Both the position numbers and the translations under genes were made by a program. A stretch of DNA of 64,000 nucleotides from Catalinimonas niigatensis. Its GTDB lineage: Bacteria; Bacteroidota; Bacteroidia; Cytophagales; Cyclobacteriaceae. A model generated the notes under the pieces. The model made no database searches and had not been told where the DNA came from. It worked only from the letters and a program-made list of their open reading frames with translations. Numbering within the stretch: position 1 is the stretch's first letter; every line of letters starts with the position of its first letter. Below, piece after piece: positions 36,783 through 45,321 of this stretch. The stretch spans positions 5,815,501-5,879,500 of the forward strand of contig NZ_CP119422.1 of the NCBI RefSeq assembly GCF_030506285.1. The letters run 5' to 3'.

Positions 36783-36828
36783 CGCAACAACTGTATAACA
36801 GCAACAGAATTTCCTTAAGTTGTTGTGA
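36783..36828. repeat. second attC-like inverted repeat
   Basis: CGCAACAACTGTATAA (36783-36798) and TTAAGTTGTTGTG (36815-36827) form a 46-bp imperfect palindrome. The left arm matches the inverse complement of the right arm of the element at 35796-35930 (CGCACAACAATGTATAA). Together they flank the metallopeptidase-like gene, as cassette sites flank a cassette. Confidence 0.45.
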
Positions 36829-38402
36829 TTTACCATATACTAGTTTCTAATGTAGTGCTTTTTATAACAATAGCTATGAAACTGACAGGCGATGTTCTTA
36901 TTCATATGCAAAGGTTTATAAGCATTTCTTCACCTTAATTCCAATCTCTGATATCAACTGCAGGGTAAAGTTTTCCTGAGAGAATTAGAAAAATAATAGT
37001 CATCATTCTGAACGACAGACGTACCTCTAAGTCATCCGTAGCAAGATGGAAGAACTCCGGATGTGGGGTTTGTCCAAAAATCCAGAACAGATAAGTTGAG
37101 CTGCATCATGATATAGATCCCTACGAGATGACTCCTAGGGGTACCTTTGATTTACAAAGAATAACCGCCGGTCGGGATAACTAAAAGGTTTTTTCTTCTT
37201 TCGGTGATACGATCATTGTAAAATCAGAATAGTCCCTGTTATCATTTTTGAGTTGTTCATTGATTCCCTGTAGCACTTCTACACTTTTTCTTCTACTTCA
37301 AAGCTTAAAAAAGGCTATTTATAAGTCCGTTTGCCGTTTTGGCTGATAGATAAGTGCTGCCTGGTGGTTTGTTTTGTTGTACAGCGCATGGATAAAGATT
37401 TGTCTATGGTTTGTAGGAGGGTTTAGGGTACAGATAAGCAATCATCCATACTTTATTTTATGCTACAATGCATAGATAAGCAGTCATGTGTAGCTTATTT
37501 CACGGTCTATATAATAGATGAGTGCTTAGCTATAAGTTTTTCGGGCGTATATGTAATAGATCAGTACTCATCTGTCATTTATTTAGCTGTACATGTAATA
37601 TATAAGCACTGATCTGTCAATTGGCCAATGCAATGAAGCTTGTTTTTATTACTTATGCCCCTGATGTAACAAAGTAAGATCAATACATCAGCAAATTATT
37701 TTGGTTATATATTTTATTATCATAGTTATGATTTACCAGCAAGCTTTGTTTTGTTGAGCGCTTGTTCCATGCTGCGCTAGTGGCAGGCAAAAGTCTACAC
37801 TAATCTTTCAACTGCCTTTAGGCCCGCAACAAAAGTCAATACAGCTTTATCAAAGGCATACAATTTTGTATGACTAGAAACAAAAAGAAGTACAAAAAAG
37901 CTGGGTGCAAACTTCTCTGGAGGCCGCCCGTAAGCATGCCGACAGTCAGCAATCCATGCAGGGCTTTGTCCATCTGGCCACAGAGCATGAAGAGAAAAAC
38001 CATATGCTGCTGGGCCTCCAGGTTAGCTGGGCTTTAAGGCCACCGCCCTGGAAGTATAATGGGTTACTTCGGCAAAAGTACAGTCTGTGAAGAATGCCAG
38101 CATTCCTACTAAATGTTTGTAACGTTGATGAAAGCCACTGTTGCGCGGATTTGATGCATATAGATTTCGTTAGGTCTGCCAGAAAAGAATGTTATTGTCA
38201 ATATTGACTTTTAATAAGCCTATTTAATGTTAACGTATATAGAGCAAGGCAAATAGCAGTAAAAGGTTTGGAACAGTTACTTAACATATAAGCCCTTATT
38301 GAACCCTTCCAATAAGTAAGTCAGTGAATAGATAAACCCATCAAGGCCTTTCAAAAAGACAAATAGGGGAATTGAGATATTTATATATATGAAACGACAA
38401 AC
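36829..38402. other. gene-poor region containing a periodic repeat array
   Basis: About 1.6 kb with no convincing gene. The 42-bp array at 37346-37639 is listed separately. On the minus strand around 37760-37860 a broken frame reads KAVLTFVAGLKAVERLV followed by a stop, which may be a gene relic of unknown family. A 61-codon plus-strand frame at 37905-38090 has no motif. No RNA gene or promoter is evident. Confidence 0.5.
37346..37639. repeat. seven-unit, 42-bp period degenerate repeat array
   Basis: Seven copies of a motif related to ATAGATAAGCACTCATCTGT begin at 37346, 37388, 37430, 37472, 37514, 37556 and 37598. The spacing is exactly 42 bp each time. Only the first ~20 bases of each unit are conserved; the other ~22 bases differ. 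The best units are near-palindromic (AGATCAGTACTCATCT at 37558 pairs with itself at 14 of 16 positions). All reading frames checked across the array contain stops, so it is non-coding. 42 bp equals four helical turns, which would put every site on the same face of the DNA. Confidence 0.85.
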
Positions 38403-39503
38403 TTATGTATATTTCTTCTTCTGTTTGCCCCACCAAATCAAAAATCCGGTGATGGGTAACGAGGCAGCAATCAGTGAAGCAAGGCATACCAACACTTTTC
38501 CTGTGAATCCAAATATGGTGCCCAGATGGATATCATACACCAGGTTATTTAAGGTGGTGAAGGTACTACTCTGTGAGTATAGACCATTTTGGAAGTCTCC
38601 CATAATCTGTTTTCCGCTGTAACGGTCATAATAATAATGATCAACATTATACACCATCATATTCCGATCAATGATTACTACACGAATGGGTTCATCTTTC
38701 TGATGAGGGTTACTTACACTGATATTCTTGTCAGGAAAACGCTTTTGGTAAAGCTGCATTAAGCTGTCCATGAGCACAAACTGATCTGTTTCTGTTTCAT
38801 TACTACTGACTTCAGATTTGGGGGTTTCATACACTATTTCATTTTCACCTGTACTGCTCTTCAGCGCTTCTCTAACCCACTCAAATCCCCAGAACAATCC
38901 GGTGAGAATGGTAAGAATCAGTATCCATGTCGCATAAAAGCCCAATACATTATGCAGATCATAATTGAGTCGCTTGGGTGAGGCATTCCATTTGATTTTA
39001 AATAGTCTTTTACTGCCTTTACGTTTCGCTGGCCACCAAAGGATAAGGCCAGTGATGAGCATAGGCAGGGCAAGTAAGGTTATCCAGTGTACAATTTCCC
39101 GCCCGATGTCACCCAGCATCAGGTTTCTATGAATGAACTTGATGTAATTGAGCCAGCCTTGATTCATATCCTGCAAGTGTATTAACTCACCGGTATAAGG
39201 ATTCATCTGAGCGATATAATAAGTGCCGGGAGCGTATAGCAATACTTCCGCCGTTGTGTTTTTGTCACGGTAAAAAGCGGTACGAAAATCACCTTCAGGA
39301 AACTCTCTGTCTATGGTAGCCTTGAGTACAGATATGGGCACAAAGGGTAAGTTCTGACTATCAATACTTTGTTGATAAGTGATACGGGCGATCTCAGGAG
39401 CCCAGGTGTATATAGCACCAGATAAAGCTATGATAAAAAAAAGAAGTCCTATACCTAGTCCAATAATGAGATGTAGCTTGGTTACCAATTTTTTAAATGT
39501 CAT
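38403..39503 (-). CDS. PepSY-associated transmembrane protein
   Basis: A 366-residue inner-membrane protein of the PepSY_TM family. The N-terminal helix motif 'KLHLIIGLGIGLLFFIIALS' followed by GAIYTW is typical. Four transmembrane segments are visible (about 11-33, 140-160, 190-212 and 335-358), with the extracytoplasmic domain between helices 1 and 2 holding the PepSY-like strand pattern (LIHLQDMNQGWLNYIKFIHR). Such proteins often accompany siderophore or haem receptors and are proposed to act in iron reduction or handling, but no receptor gene is adjacent here. Divergent from nothing; it stands alone between repeat-rich regions. Confidence 0.88.
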   Translation of the reverse strand: MTFKKLVTKLHLIIGLGIGLLFFIIALSGAIYTWAPEIARITYQQSIDSQNLPFVPISVLKATIDREFPEGDFRTAFYRDKNTTAEVLLYAPGTYYIAQMNPYTGELIHLQDMNQGWLNYIKFIHRNLMLGDIGREIVHWITLLALPMLITGLILWWPAKRKGSKRLFKIKWNASPKRLNYDLHNVLGFYATWILILTILTGLFWGFEWVREALKSSTGENEIVYETPKSEVSSNETETDQFVLMDSLMQLYQKRFPDKNISVSNPHQKDEPIRVVIIDRNMMVYNVDHYYYDRYSGKQIMGDFQNGLYSQSSTFTTLNNLVYDIHLGTIFGFTGKVLVCLASLIAASLPITGFLIWWGKQKKKYT

Positions 39504-40170
39504 ATACTCCAGTTGTAGTAAGTAGAAAGACTGCTTAAGGTTACAGGTTAAATATTTTAAGTTATTGAAAACTAAATAGTTACGCTCATGTATAGTGTAA
39601 TTTAAATCTGTCGTAATACTTTTAAGCTAGCTTTAAAGGTAATAAGATAAAAAATCTTCTAATCAGCTTGTTCATACTTTCTCCTTATTCTGTATTTAAG
39701 AAAAGAAATTTAACTACTTCAAAAACATTTCGATAGGAGAAAAAAATAGATAAAGAGAAAAGAGGTTTGTATTGTGATCTTCAATTTCACTCACTAATTC
39801 CATAGAATGAACTTCACTGAAAAGATAAGAGGACAGCACCCGGCAGAATATTTGATAAAGTAGTTGCGCTGATGCCTTTGAAATCAATTAAATTGGTCCG
39901 TAAGAAGTTTATGACTCTCGTTATAGAGGAACTCATCAGGGGGCGTAGTGTATAGTTTATAGAAGTAGCCAATGCTATGTCTGTAGACCAAGACTAGTCC
40001 TAATTTGCGTTGTATCCAAGACTTTATGGCTAAAAAGCTAGCTGTTTGTATGCGGAATAGTAAGCTTGAAAGTTTGTTGCCCTACCATTTTGCACTTTGA
40101 AAGATAAAATCAAACAAGCGCAGCCCGTCAGCTAGCGGCCTCGTTCCACAGCTCATCGTAAATTCATTTA

Positions 40171-40445
40171 AAGTCCACTGAAGACAACATCACGGCAGAC
40201 TTTACCATAGACCAACTGGAAAAGTTTTCTATGAGCATCACTAAACCAACAGTCATCGTGCTAGACAACGCTAGAATTCATACTGCCGCGTGGCGTCCAC
40301 CCGCAAAGTCAAAGAACATTTGGGAAACTGGCAGAATAGAGGCTTATATATCTTTTATTTGCCTCCATACTCGCCTCATCTCAATATTGCTGAATAGCTG
40401 TGGAAAGAACTGCGGTGGCGGACCACTGAAAAGCCGTTGGATTAA
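40171..40445 (+). pseudogene. IS630-family transposase relic
   Basis: From 40171 one frame reads KSTEDNITADFTIDQLEKFS, then TKPTVIVLDNARIHTAA, the DDE catalytic core of IS630-type transposases (VLDNARIHTS). A frameshift near 40290 moves the coding to another frame: KVKEHLGNWQNRGLYIFYLP, then PYSPHLNIAE, a TAG stop, and LWKELRWRTTEKPLD. This is the usual 'LPPYSPxLNxIE-xWxxLK' block with the third acidic residue followed by a nonsense codon. Both a frameshift and a stop are present and the N-terminal HTH is lost, so the element is inactive. Confidence 0.85.
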
Positions 40446-40869
40446 ACCTGCTGATTATTGTTCAACTGAAAATTTATTCTACACCGTAAATTCAGCTCTC
40501 AGTGCTGTGGGCAGGGAGTTATTTATCAATTTCTCCGAGTTTACTATTTAGTTTAACTTATTTATGTCTTAATACTTAATAATAATCACTGTAAAGTAAG
40601 TGGTTAACATCAAATTATCATTGCTAGATAAAGGAGTTTTTTTACAATACTTTTTCCTCTAAGTGACAGACTTTAATCTCGAAGTTTAAGCAACTTCAAA
40701 CTTCAGGTGGATGAAAAGTCATGATCATATCCATCTTTTAGCACGATGAATCATGCACAGGGTTTTGGCACAAGATTGCCAAAAAATCACCAAACTCACC
40801 GCCAAAGAAAAAAGAAAAATGAAGAGTAGGGTATAAGACAGAGAAGGCTCATGATACAGAGACATGGCG

Positions 40870-40889
40870 TGCGCGAACTTGTTCGCGCA
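40870..40889. other. GC-rich perfect hairpin
   Basis: TGCGCGAA (40870-40877) and TTCGCGCA (40882-40889) form a perfect 8-bp stem with a 4-base loop in an AT-rich intergenic region. No U-run follows. It could be a transcription barrier or a REP-like palindrome upstream of the stressosome operon. Confidence 0.5.
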
Positions 40890-41120
40890 AAACCGCATAG
40901 AAAGTAAACTCTTCGCAGTCAGTGCGCAAAGTAGGAGAGGAGATATTTGAAATGGACCTTTTTTGGGAAGAACAATTCAAATCCTAAAAAATGAACTTTG
41001 ATTTACTGATAGGGTAACCAAAACCATTTTTTCGTAAAACTTTGCAAGATTGGTTAGTTTATATTCGGAATAACTTCATCAAAAACAAAAAGGAAAGCCT
41101 AGAAAACATGGATTAAATTC

Positions 41121-41128
41121 TATCTTTG
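41121..41128 (+). promoter_or_regulatory. candidate Bacteroidota -7 box for the stressosome operon
   Basis: TATCTTTG matches the Bacteroidota -7 consensus TAnnTTTG, 72 bp upstream of the rsbR start. No good -33 TTTG element is seen at the right distance, so the promoter call rests on the -7 box alone. Confidence 0.5.
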
Positions 41129-41200
41129 TTTAATACCTTCCTTACAGTGGTATCATTATTAAAAATAATAACTAAACCTACTATAAATATTAATTGACCA

Positions 41201-42058
41201 ATGTCCAATAACCCTACTCCAAAATTGCTTAGCAAAAGGAAAAAAGATGTTTTACAGAACTGGATAGACAATCAGGTTGAAGATCCTGCACTACGGGAAG
41301 ATTTAATGTCCAATGAAGAAATACGTTACCAGTCAGAGGAATTGCTTGATGCTTTTTTAAAAGCCATTAAAACAGAAAATTATGAAGATATATCTCGGCA
41401 GGAATACAACCCCATCATTGAAATACTGAGTGGAATATCCTTATCAAGGGCTCACGGTGGTTTTACGCCTCGCGAAACAGCCATTTATGTATTGAGTTTG
41501 AAAAAAGCCATCATTCATGTGCTGCTGGAAGAACTGAAAGATGATCCTGGTGCACTGGTCAATGAGATTTTGAAGATTTCCAATCTTCTGGACAGTTTGA
41601 GCATCGTGACTTTTGAAACTTATCTTAAAGGAAGAGAAGAGGTAATTCTGCGGCAGAGCAATGAAATGAACGAAATTTCTACCCCTGTCATCAGGGTGTG
41701 GGAAGGAGTACTTGCCTTGCCAATTATCGGCACATTGGACAGTGAAAGAACACAGATCGTAATGGAAAGCCTGCTACAGGAGATTGTGGATACAGAAAGT
41801 AATATCGCTATTTTAGATATTTCCGGAGTACCCGCTGTTGATACCCTTGTAGCGCAGCATTTGATCAAAACTGTCAATGCCACCCGATTGATGGGGGCAG
41901 AGTGCATCATCAGTGGTATTAAACCTGAGATAGCCCAGACCATTGTTCATTTGGGCATTAACCTGGAAGGCGTACAAACAAAAGCTTCTCTTGCAGCAGC
42001 CTTGAAATATGCCTTTAATAAAATGAACATGGTGGTGGTAAAAAGAAAAGTAGGTTAA
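41201..42058 (+). CDS. rsbR: RsbR-type stressosome co-antagonist
   Basis: A 285-residue protein. The N-terminal half (~10-145) is an RsbRD-like helical sensor domain (RsbRD_N type; LSKRKKDVLQNWIDN, then FTPRETAIYVLSLKKAI), without a haem or flavin signature. The C-terminal half (~160-275) is a STAS domain: LPIIGTLDSERTQIVMESLL, then DISGVPAVDTLVAQHLIKTV and 'ECIISGIKPEIAQTIVHLG'. By alignment to Bacillus subtilis RsbRA from memory, T215 in AVDT corresponds to Thr205, and S181 in TLDSER corresponds to Thr171, a conservative change that can still be phosphorylated. With RsbS it should form the stressosome shell that sequesters RsbT. It is first of six consecutive genes, 17 bp before rsbS. Confidence 0.9.
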   Translation: MSNNPTPKLLSKRKKDVLQNWIDNQVEDPALREDLMSNEEIRYQSEELLDAFLKAIKTENYEDISRQEYNPIIEILSGISLSRAHGGFTPRETAIYVLSLKKAIIHVLLEELKDDPGALVNEILKISNLLDSLSIVTFETYLKGREEVILRQSNEMNEISTPVIRVWEGVLALPIIGTLDSERTQIVMESLLQEIVDTESNIAILDISGVPAVDTLVAQHLIKTVNATRLMGAECIISGIKPEIAQTIVHLGINLEGVQTKASLAAALKYAFNKMNMVVVKRKVG

Positions 42059-42075
42059 GCATAATCATTTTACAC

Positions 42076-42492
42076 ATGGATAGAATTCCTATATTAAAAA
42101 TGGGGCATTTCCTGTTGGTGACAATACAGGTAGATATGTACGACAGACTGGCTCTTAACCTTGAAAATGATCTGATTCAAATGGTTGAAAAACACGAATC
42201 AAAAGGCGTGCTTATAGATATCTCAGCTGTTTCTATTGTAGATTCCTTTATGGGTCGCATCATTGGCAACATTGCCAGCATGTCTAAAATCCTTGATGCA
42301 GAAACTGTAGTAGTGGGCATGCAGCCTGCGGTAGCCATTACCCTCGTAGAGTTAGGATTGCCCCTTACAGGCGTACATACTGCATTGAATGTAGAAAAAG
42401 GGATGTTCCTGCTTCAGAAAAAAATAAAAGAAGATATTTTTGAGATAGATGAGCCAGATGCTGGTTGGGAAAATGATGACCAGCCTGAATAA
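42076..42492 (+). CDS. rsbS: RsbS stressosome scaffold
   Basis: A 138-residue single STAS domain protein. The block DISAVSIVDSFMGRIIGNIA carries the phosphorylatable serine (S57, matching B. subtilis Ser59), followed by 'SKILDAETVVVGMQPAVAIT' and LVELGL. This is near-canonical RsbS, so the core switch is predicted to work as in Gram-positive stressosomes: RsbT phosphorylates RsbS and is then released. The ORF overlaps the next gene by 17 bases when RsbT starts at 42476, indicating translational coupling. Confidence 0.93.
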   Translation: MDRIPILKMGHFLLVTIQVDMYDRLALNLENDLIQMVEKHESKGVLIDISAVSIVDSFMGRIIGNIASMSKILDAETVVVGMQPAVAITLVELGLPLTGVHTALNVEKGMFLLQKKIKEDIFEIDEPDAGWENDDQPE

Positions 42493-42883
42493 AGATATTA
42501 TTAAGATTTCCACTGAACAGGATATGGTGTTGATTAGACATCGGGTGCGGGACTATGCCCAAAAAATAGGGATGAGCGTTTTGGACCAAACCAAGCTGAT
42601 CACCGCATGCAGTGAACTTGCCAGGAATATACTGGTCTATGCAGGTAATGGAAAAGCCACAATAGAGGTCATATCTGAGCGACTTCAGACAGGAATAAAG
42701 GTTGTTTTTGAAGACAAGGGGCCTGGCATAGCAGATATACAGAAAGCCATGCAAGATGGCTTTTCAACCGGTAAAAGTTTGGGCTTAGGCTTACCCGGAG
42801 CAAAACGCCTGGTAAATTATTTTGATATTCAATCAAAAGTGGGACATGGAACAACAGTTACCATCATTCGATGGAAGAGGTAG
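42476..42883 (+). CDS. rsbT: RsbT serine kinase (switch protein)
   Basis: A 135-residue GHKL/HATPase protein, from the ATG at 42476 (earlier ATGs at 42449 and 42473 are in frame). It contains the N-box 'LITACSELARNILVYAG', the Mg-ATP lid 'EDKGPGIADIQKAMQDGFST', and 'GLGLPGAKRLVNYFDIQSKV' followed by GHGTTVTI. The whole layout is typical RsbT. It phosphorylates RsbS and RsbR in the stressosome and, when free, activates a downstream partner. In Bacillus the partner is the phosphatase RsbU; in this operon the neighbouring SpoIIE-type fusion and the kinase fusion are the candidates. Confidence 0.93.
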   Translation: MTSLNKDIIKISTEQDMVLIRHRVRDYAQKIGMSVLDQTKLITACSELARNILVYAGNGKATIEVISERLQTGIKVVFEDKGPGIADIQKAMQDGFSTGKSLGLGLPGAKRLVNYFDIQSKVGHGTTVTIIRWKR

Positions 42884-43934
42884 TACAAGTACAGGAGCTT
42901 ACTGTAGATACAGAATTGAAGACAGGAGCTATTTTTCTATTATCAAGAAAGAGATTACCAAAGAAGCTGAACACTTAGGCTTCTCTTCAGAAAAGATTGG
43001 TAAGATTCAAATTGTGGTTGCTGAACTCTTAACTAATTTGTTAAAATTTGGAGAACGAAGCAGAGAGTTGCTTTGGAAAAGTGTCTGGCAAAAAGGAGCA
43101 CCCGGTATAGAAATAATGACGCTGGATAAAGGTCCAGGTATTGGAAGTATCTCTCAGGCACTGGAGGATGGCTTTTCTACCTCAGGTACCGCGGGTGAAG
43201 GTTTGGGCGCTATCCGGAGGCAGTCTGACTTTTTTGAGATCTATTCGCAAGCCGGACAGGGAACAGTAGTGCTGTCGCGCTTTTTTGCCTCGGAAGCGCT
43301 TCACCTTAAAGCGCCCTTTCATTTTGCGGCCCTTTCCATAGCCAAGCCCAATGAAAACTTATGTGGAGATGGGTATATCATTGAGTATGAACCAGAACAC
43401 CAACTATTTAACGCACTGATATTGGATGGTCTTGGCCACGGTGCAGGAGCCTACGAAGCTTCTCAGGCTGCTATAGCAGCATACACCAGCCTGCCAAAAG
43501 ATTCTCCTGAACTTGTGTTAAGAGAAATTCATCAACAGATCAAAAAAACCAGAGGGGCAGTAGCGATGGCCCTAAAGTATAATTTTAAAGAAGAAAGCCT
43601 GACGTATTGCGGAGTAGGAAACATCAGTGGAAAAACCACGAATTATCGTACAGCAAAACATCTGTCTTCTTTTAACGGCATCGTAGGACATGTGATGTCA
43701 TCCCGCATTCATGATCAGGAAATACCTTGGGAAAGAGGAAGCCTGCTGTTTATTCATTCAGATGGCCTTATCTCTCGCTGGGATCTGGCAAAGTATACTC
43801 AGATACAAAAATATGACCCCGCCATACTTGCCGCCTGCCTCTACCGGGATTATAAGCGGGGAAATGATGATACAATGATTGTGATATGTAAACACCCCAG
43901 TATAGATGGAAAAGGTACAAAAGCCGATTATTGA
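42846..43934 (+). CDS. fusion of RsbT-like ATPase and SpoIIE/PP2C phosphatase
   Basis: A 362-residue protein from the Met at 42846 (38-bp overlap with rsbT). Residues ~20-150 form a second GHKL ATPase module (IQIVVAELLTNLLKFGE, then LDKGPGIGSISQALEDGFST). Residues ~165-355 form a SpoIIE/PP2C-type phosphatase: GDGYIIEY, ILDGLGHGAGAYEASQ, SDGLISRWD and GNDDTMIVI hold the Asp metal ligands. The phosphatase half is like RsbX, which resets the stressosome by dephosphorylating RsbS and RsbR. The ATPase half is an added kinase-like domain. The two together allow both arms of a switch in one chain. The exact target is inferred from position. Confidence 0.88.
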   Translation: MEQQLPSFDGRGSTSTGAYCRYRIEDRSYFSIIKKEITKEAEHLGFSSEKIGKIQIVVAELLTNLLKFGERSRELLWKSVWQKGAPGIEIMTLDKGPGIGSISQALEDGFSTSGTAGEGLGAIRRQSDFFEIYSQAGQGTVVLSRFFASEALHLKAPFHFAALSIAKPNENLCGDGYIIEYEPEHQLFNALILDGLGHGAGAYEASQAAIAAYTSLPKDSPELVLREIHQQIKKTRGAVAMALKYNFKEESLTYCGVGNISGKTTNYRTAKHLSSFNGIVGHVMSSRIHDQEIPWERGSLLFIHSDGLISRWDLAKYTQIQKYDPAILAACLYRDYKRGNDDTMIVICKHPSIDGKGTKADY

Positions 43935-45252
43935 AGTATCACTGGACAGAGAACTGGATCTGGTGATCGCCTATAAAAAAGCCATGCGGCTGGCTGAAAT
44001 CTCCGGGCTAAACTTTACTGACCAGACCAAATTCGCTACCGCGGTTTCAGAAATTTCAAGAAATGCACTCGCCTATGCCCGCAAAGGAAAAGTAACTTTT
44101 TTTATTGTTAAAGAAGACGTAGGTTACTATGTACAGGCGATCATCACTGATCAGGGACCTGGAATAAGTAACCTTGGCACTTTACTACAGAAATTAGATT
44201 CCCAAACCAATAGGCAACAAACGGGAATTATGAACTGTAAGCGGCTATCGGATAAATTTGATATGGATAGCGGTGCAGGAAAAGGTACCTGTGTTAAAAT
44301 TTTCATGCGCCTTCCTGTAGGCCATCCGCCCATCAATAGCTTGATTCTTTCCGGTTGGCGCAATCATTTTAGTCAGTTGGCCCCTATCTCTCCCTATGAC
44401 GAACTAAAACAGCAAAATCACCTACTGTTAAAGGTTTTAGAGGAGTTAAGGATTAAAGAGTCACAAACCAAAGAACAGATTAAGAAAATTCAATCTCTCA
44501 ATACTGAACTCGAGCATAATTATATAAAAATAAAGGAACTTTCTAAAGATTATGCTATACAAAATGAGCTTCTACTCAAAAGAAACAAAGAGTTGGATGA
44601 TTTTGCCCATATTGTCTCTCATGACCTGAAAGCTCCTATTTTAAATCTTAAAGGGATAATACAACTCATTGAGGATGGAAAATTGAATGATCAGGAAAAA
44701 ATGTTTTCTATCTTCAAAGGACAGTTAAAGAAGATGGAAAATCTTATAGAATGTATATTAACCTATAGTAGGGCAGGACATGAAAAAGTAGATAAAACAA
44801 GACTTGATATAAAGGAGTTTTTAACTACTATGATTAAAAACCTGGCAATGCCAGATAGTTTTCATGTTGAAACTGAAGATGAACTGCCCATACTTTTTAC
44901 AGAGGAGATCTTTGTAGAGCAGGTATTCAGTAATCTATTGTCCAATGCCATCAAATACAATAACAAGCAGGAAGGAAAAGTGAAGGTTGGCATAGAAAGA
45001 AACACAGAAGATGAAATCATCTATTTCGTAGAGGATAACGGACCAGGAATTCCTCTGAATAAACGTGAAGCTGTATTCAATATGTTTACTATACTGCAAA
45101 AGAAGAAAGATGTGAATAGTACTGGTATTGGTTTAGCGATTGTAAAGAAAATCATCAATGAAAAAGGTGGAAAAATATGGATAGAGGATGCTGTTGAATG
45201 GGATACAGGTTCAAGGTTCTGTTTTACCTGGCCAGTAGAAGTGGTACACTAA
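43906..45252 (+). CDS. fusion of RsbT-like ATPase and sensor histidine kinase
   Basis: A 448-residue protein. Residues ~10-145 are another RsbT-like GHKL domain (TKFATAVSEISRNALAYARK, then DQGPGISNLGTLLQKLDSQ). A coiled coil (~165-225) joins it to a histidine kinase: HisKA at ~228-295 with phospho-acceptor H239 in IVSHDLKAPILNLKG, and HATPase_c at ~330-445 (VEQVFSNLLSNAIKYNN, EDNGPGIP, STGIGLAIVKKII). There is no transmembrane helix, so it is cytosolic. The RsbT-like module suggests it is recruited to or governed by the stressosome. The next gene is a broken receiver, so its phospho-transfer partner is not evident. The start overlaps the upstream gene by 29 bases. Confidence 0.9.
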   Translation: MEKVQKPIIEVSLDRELDLVIAYKKAMRLAEISGLNFTDQTKFATAVSEISRNALAYARKGKVTFFIVKEDVGYYVQAIITDQGPGISNLGTLLQKLDSQTNRQQTGIMNCKRLSDKFDMDSGAGKGTCVKIFMRLPVGHPPINSLILSGWRNHFSQLAPISPYDELKQQNHLLLKVLEELRIKESQTKEQIKKIQSLNTELEHNYIKIKELSKDYAIQNELLLKRNKELDDFAHIVSHDLKAPILNLKGIIQLIEDGKLNDQEKMFSIFKGQLKKMENLIECILTYSRAGHEKVDKTRLDIKEFLTTMIKNLAMPDSFHVETEDELPILFTEEIFVEQVFSNLLSNAIKYNNKQEGKVKVGIERNTEDEIIYFVEDNGPGIPLNKREAVFNMFTILQKKKDVNSTGIGLAIVKKIINEKGGKIWIEDAVEWDTGSRFCFTWPVEVVH

Positions 45253-45321
45253 AAGAGGAAATGGTTTAAAGAGCTTTTTGTAATGCACGAAGAGAGCGTT
45301 TACAAAAAAACTGATACTACT

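Larger units (their letters stand above)
39504..41200. other. gene-poor region with an IS630 relic
   Basis: About 1.7 kb between divergent genes. It holds the transposase relic (40171-40445), a compact hairpin (40870-40889) and a 24-bp repeat shared with 14502-14525. Upstream of the relic (39820-40160) traces of the rest of the transposase may exist, but stops in every frame prevent assignment. The last ~80 bp contain a promoter candidate for the stressosome operon. Confidence 0.55.

Noticed and set aside
37346-37639. CRISPR array
   Set aside because: The repeated part is only ~20 bp and degenerate, the period is a fixed 42 bp, and no cas gene is present.
37346-37639. 14-residue coding repeat
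   Set aside because: 42 bp could encode 14 residues, but the frame with the most regular pattern on the minus strand has repeated stop codons.
37905-38090. 61-codon plus-strand frame
   Set aside because: No recognised domain and isolated in a repeat-rich, decayed region.
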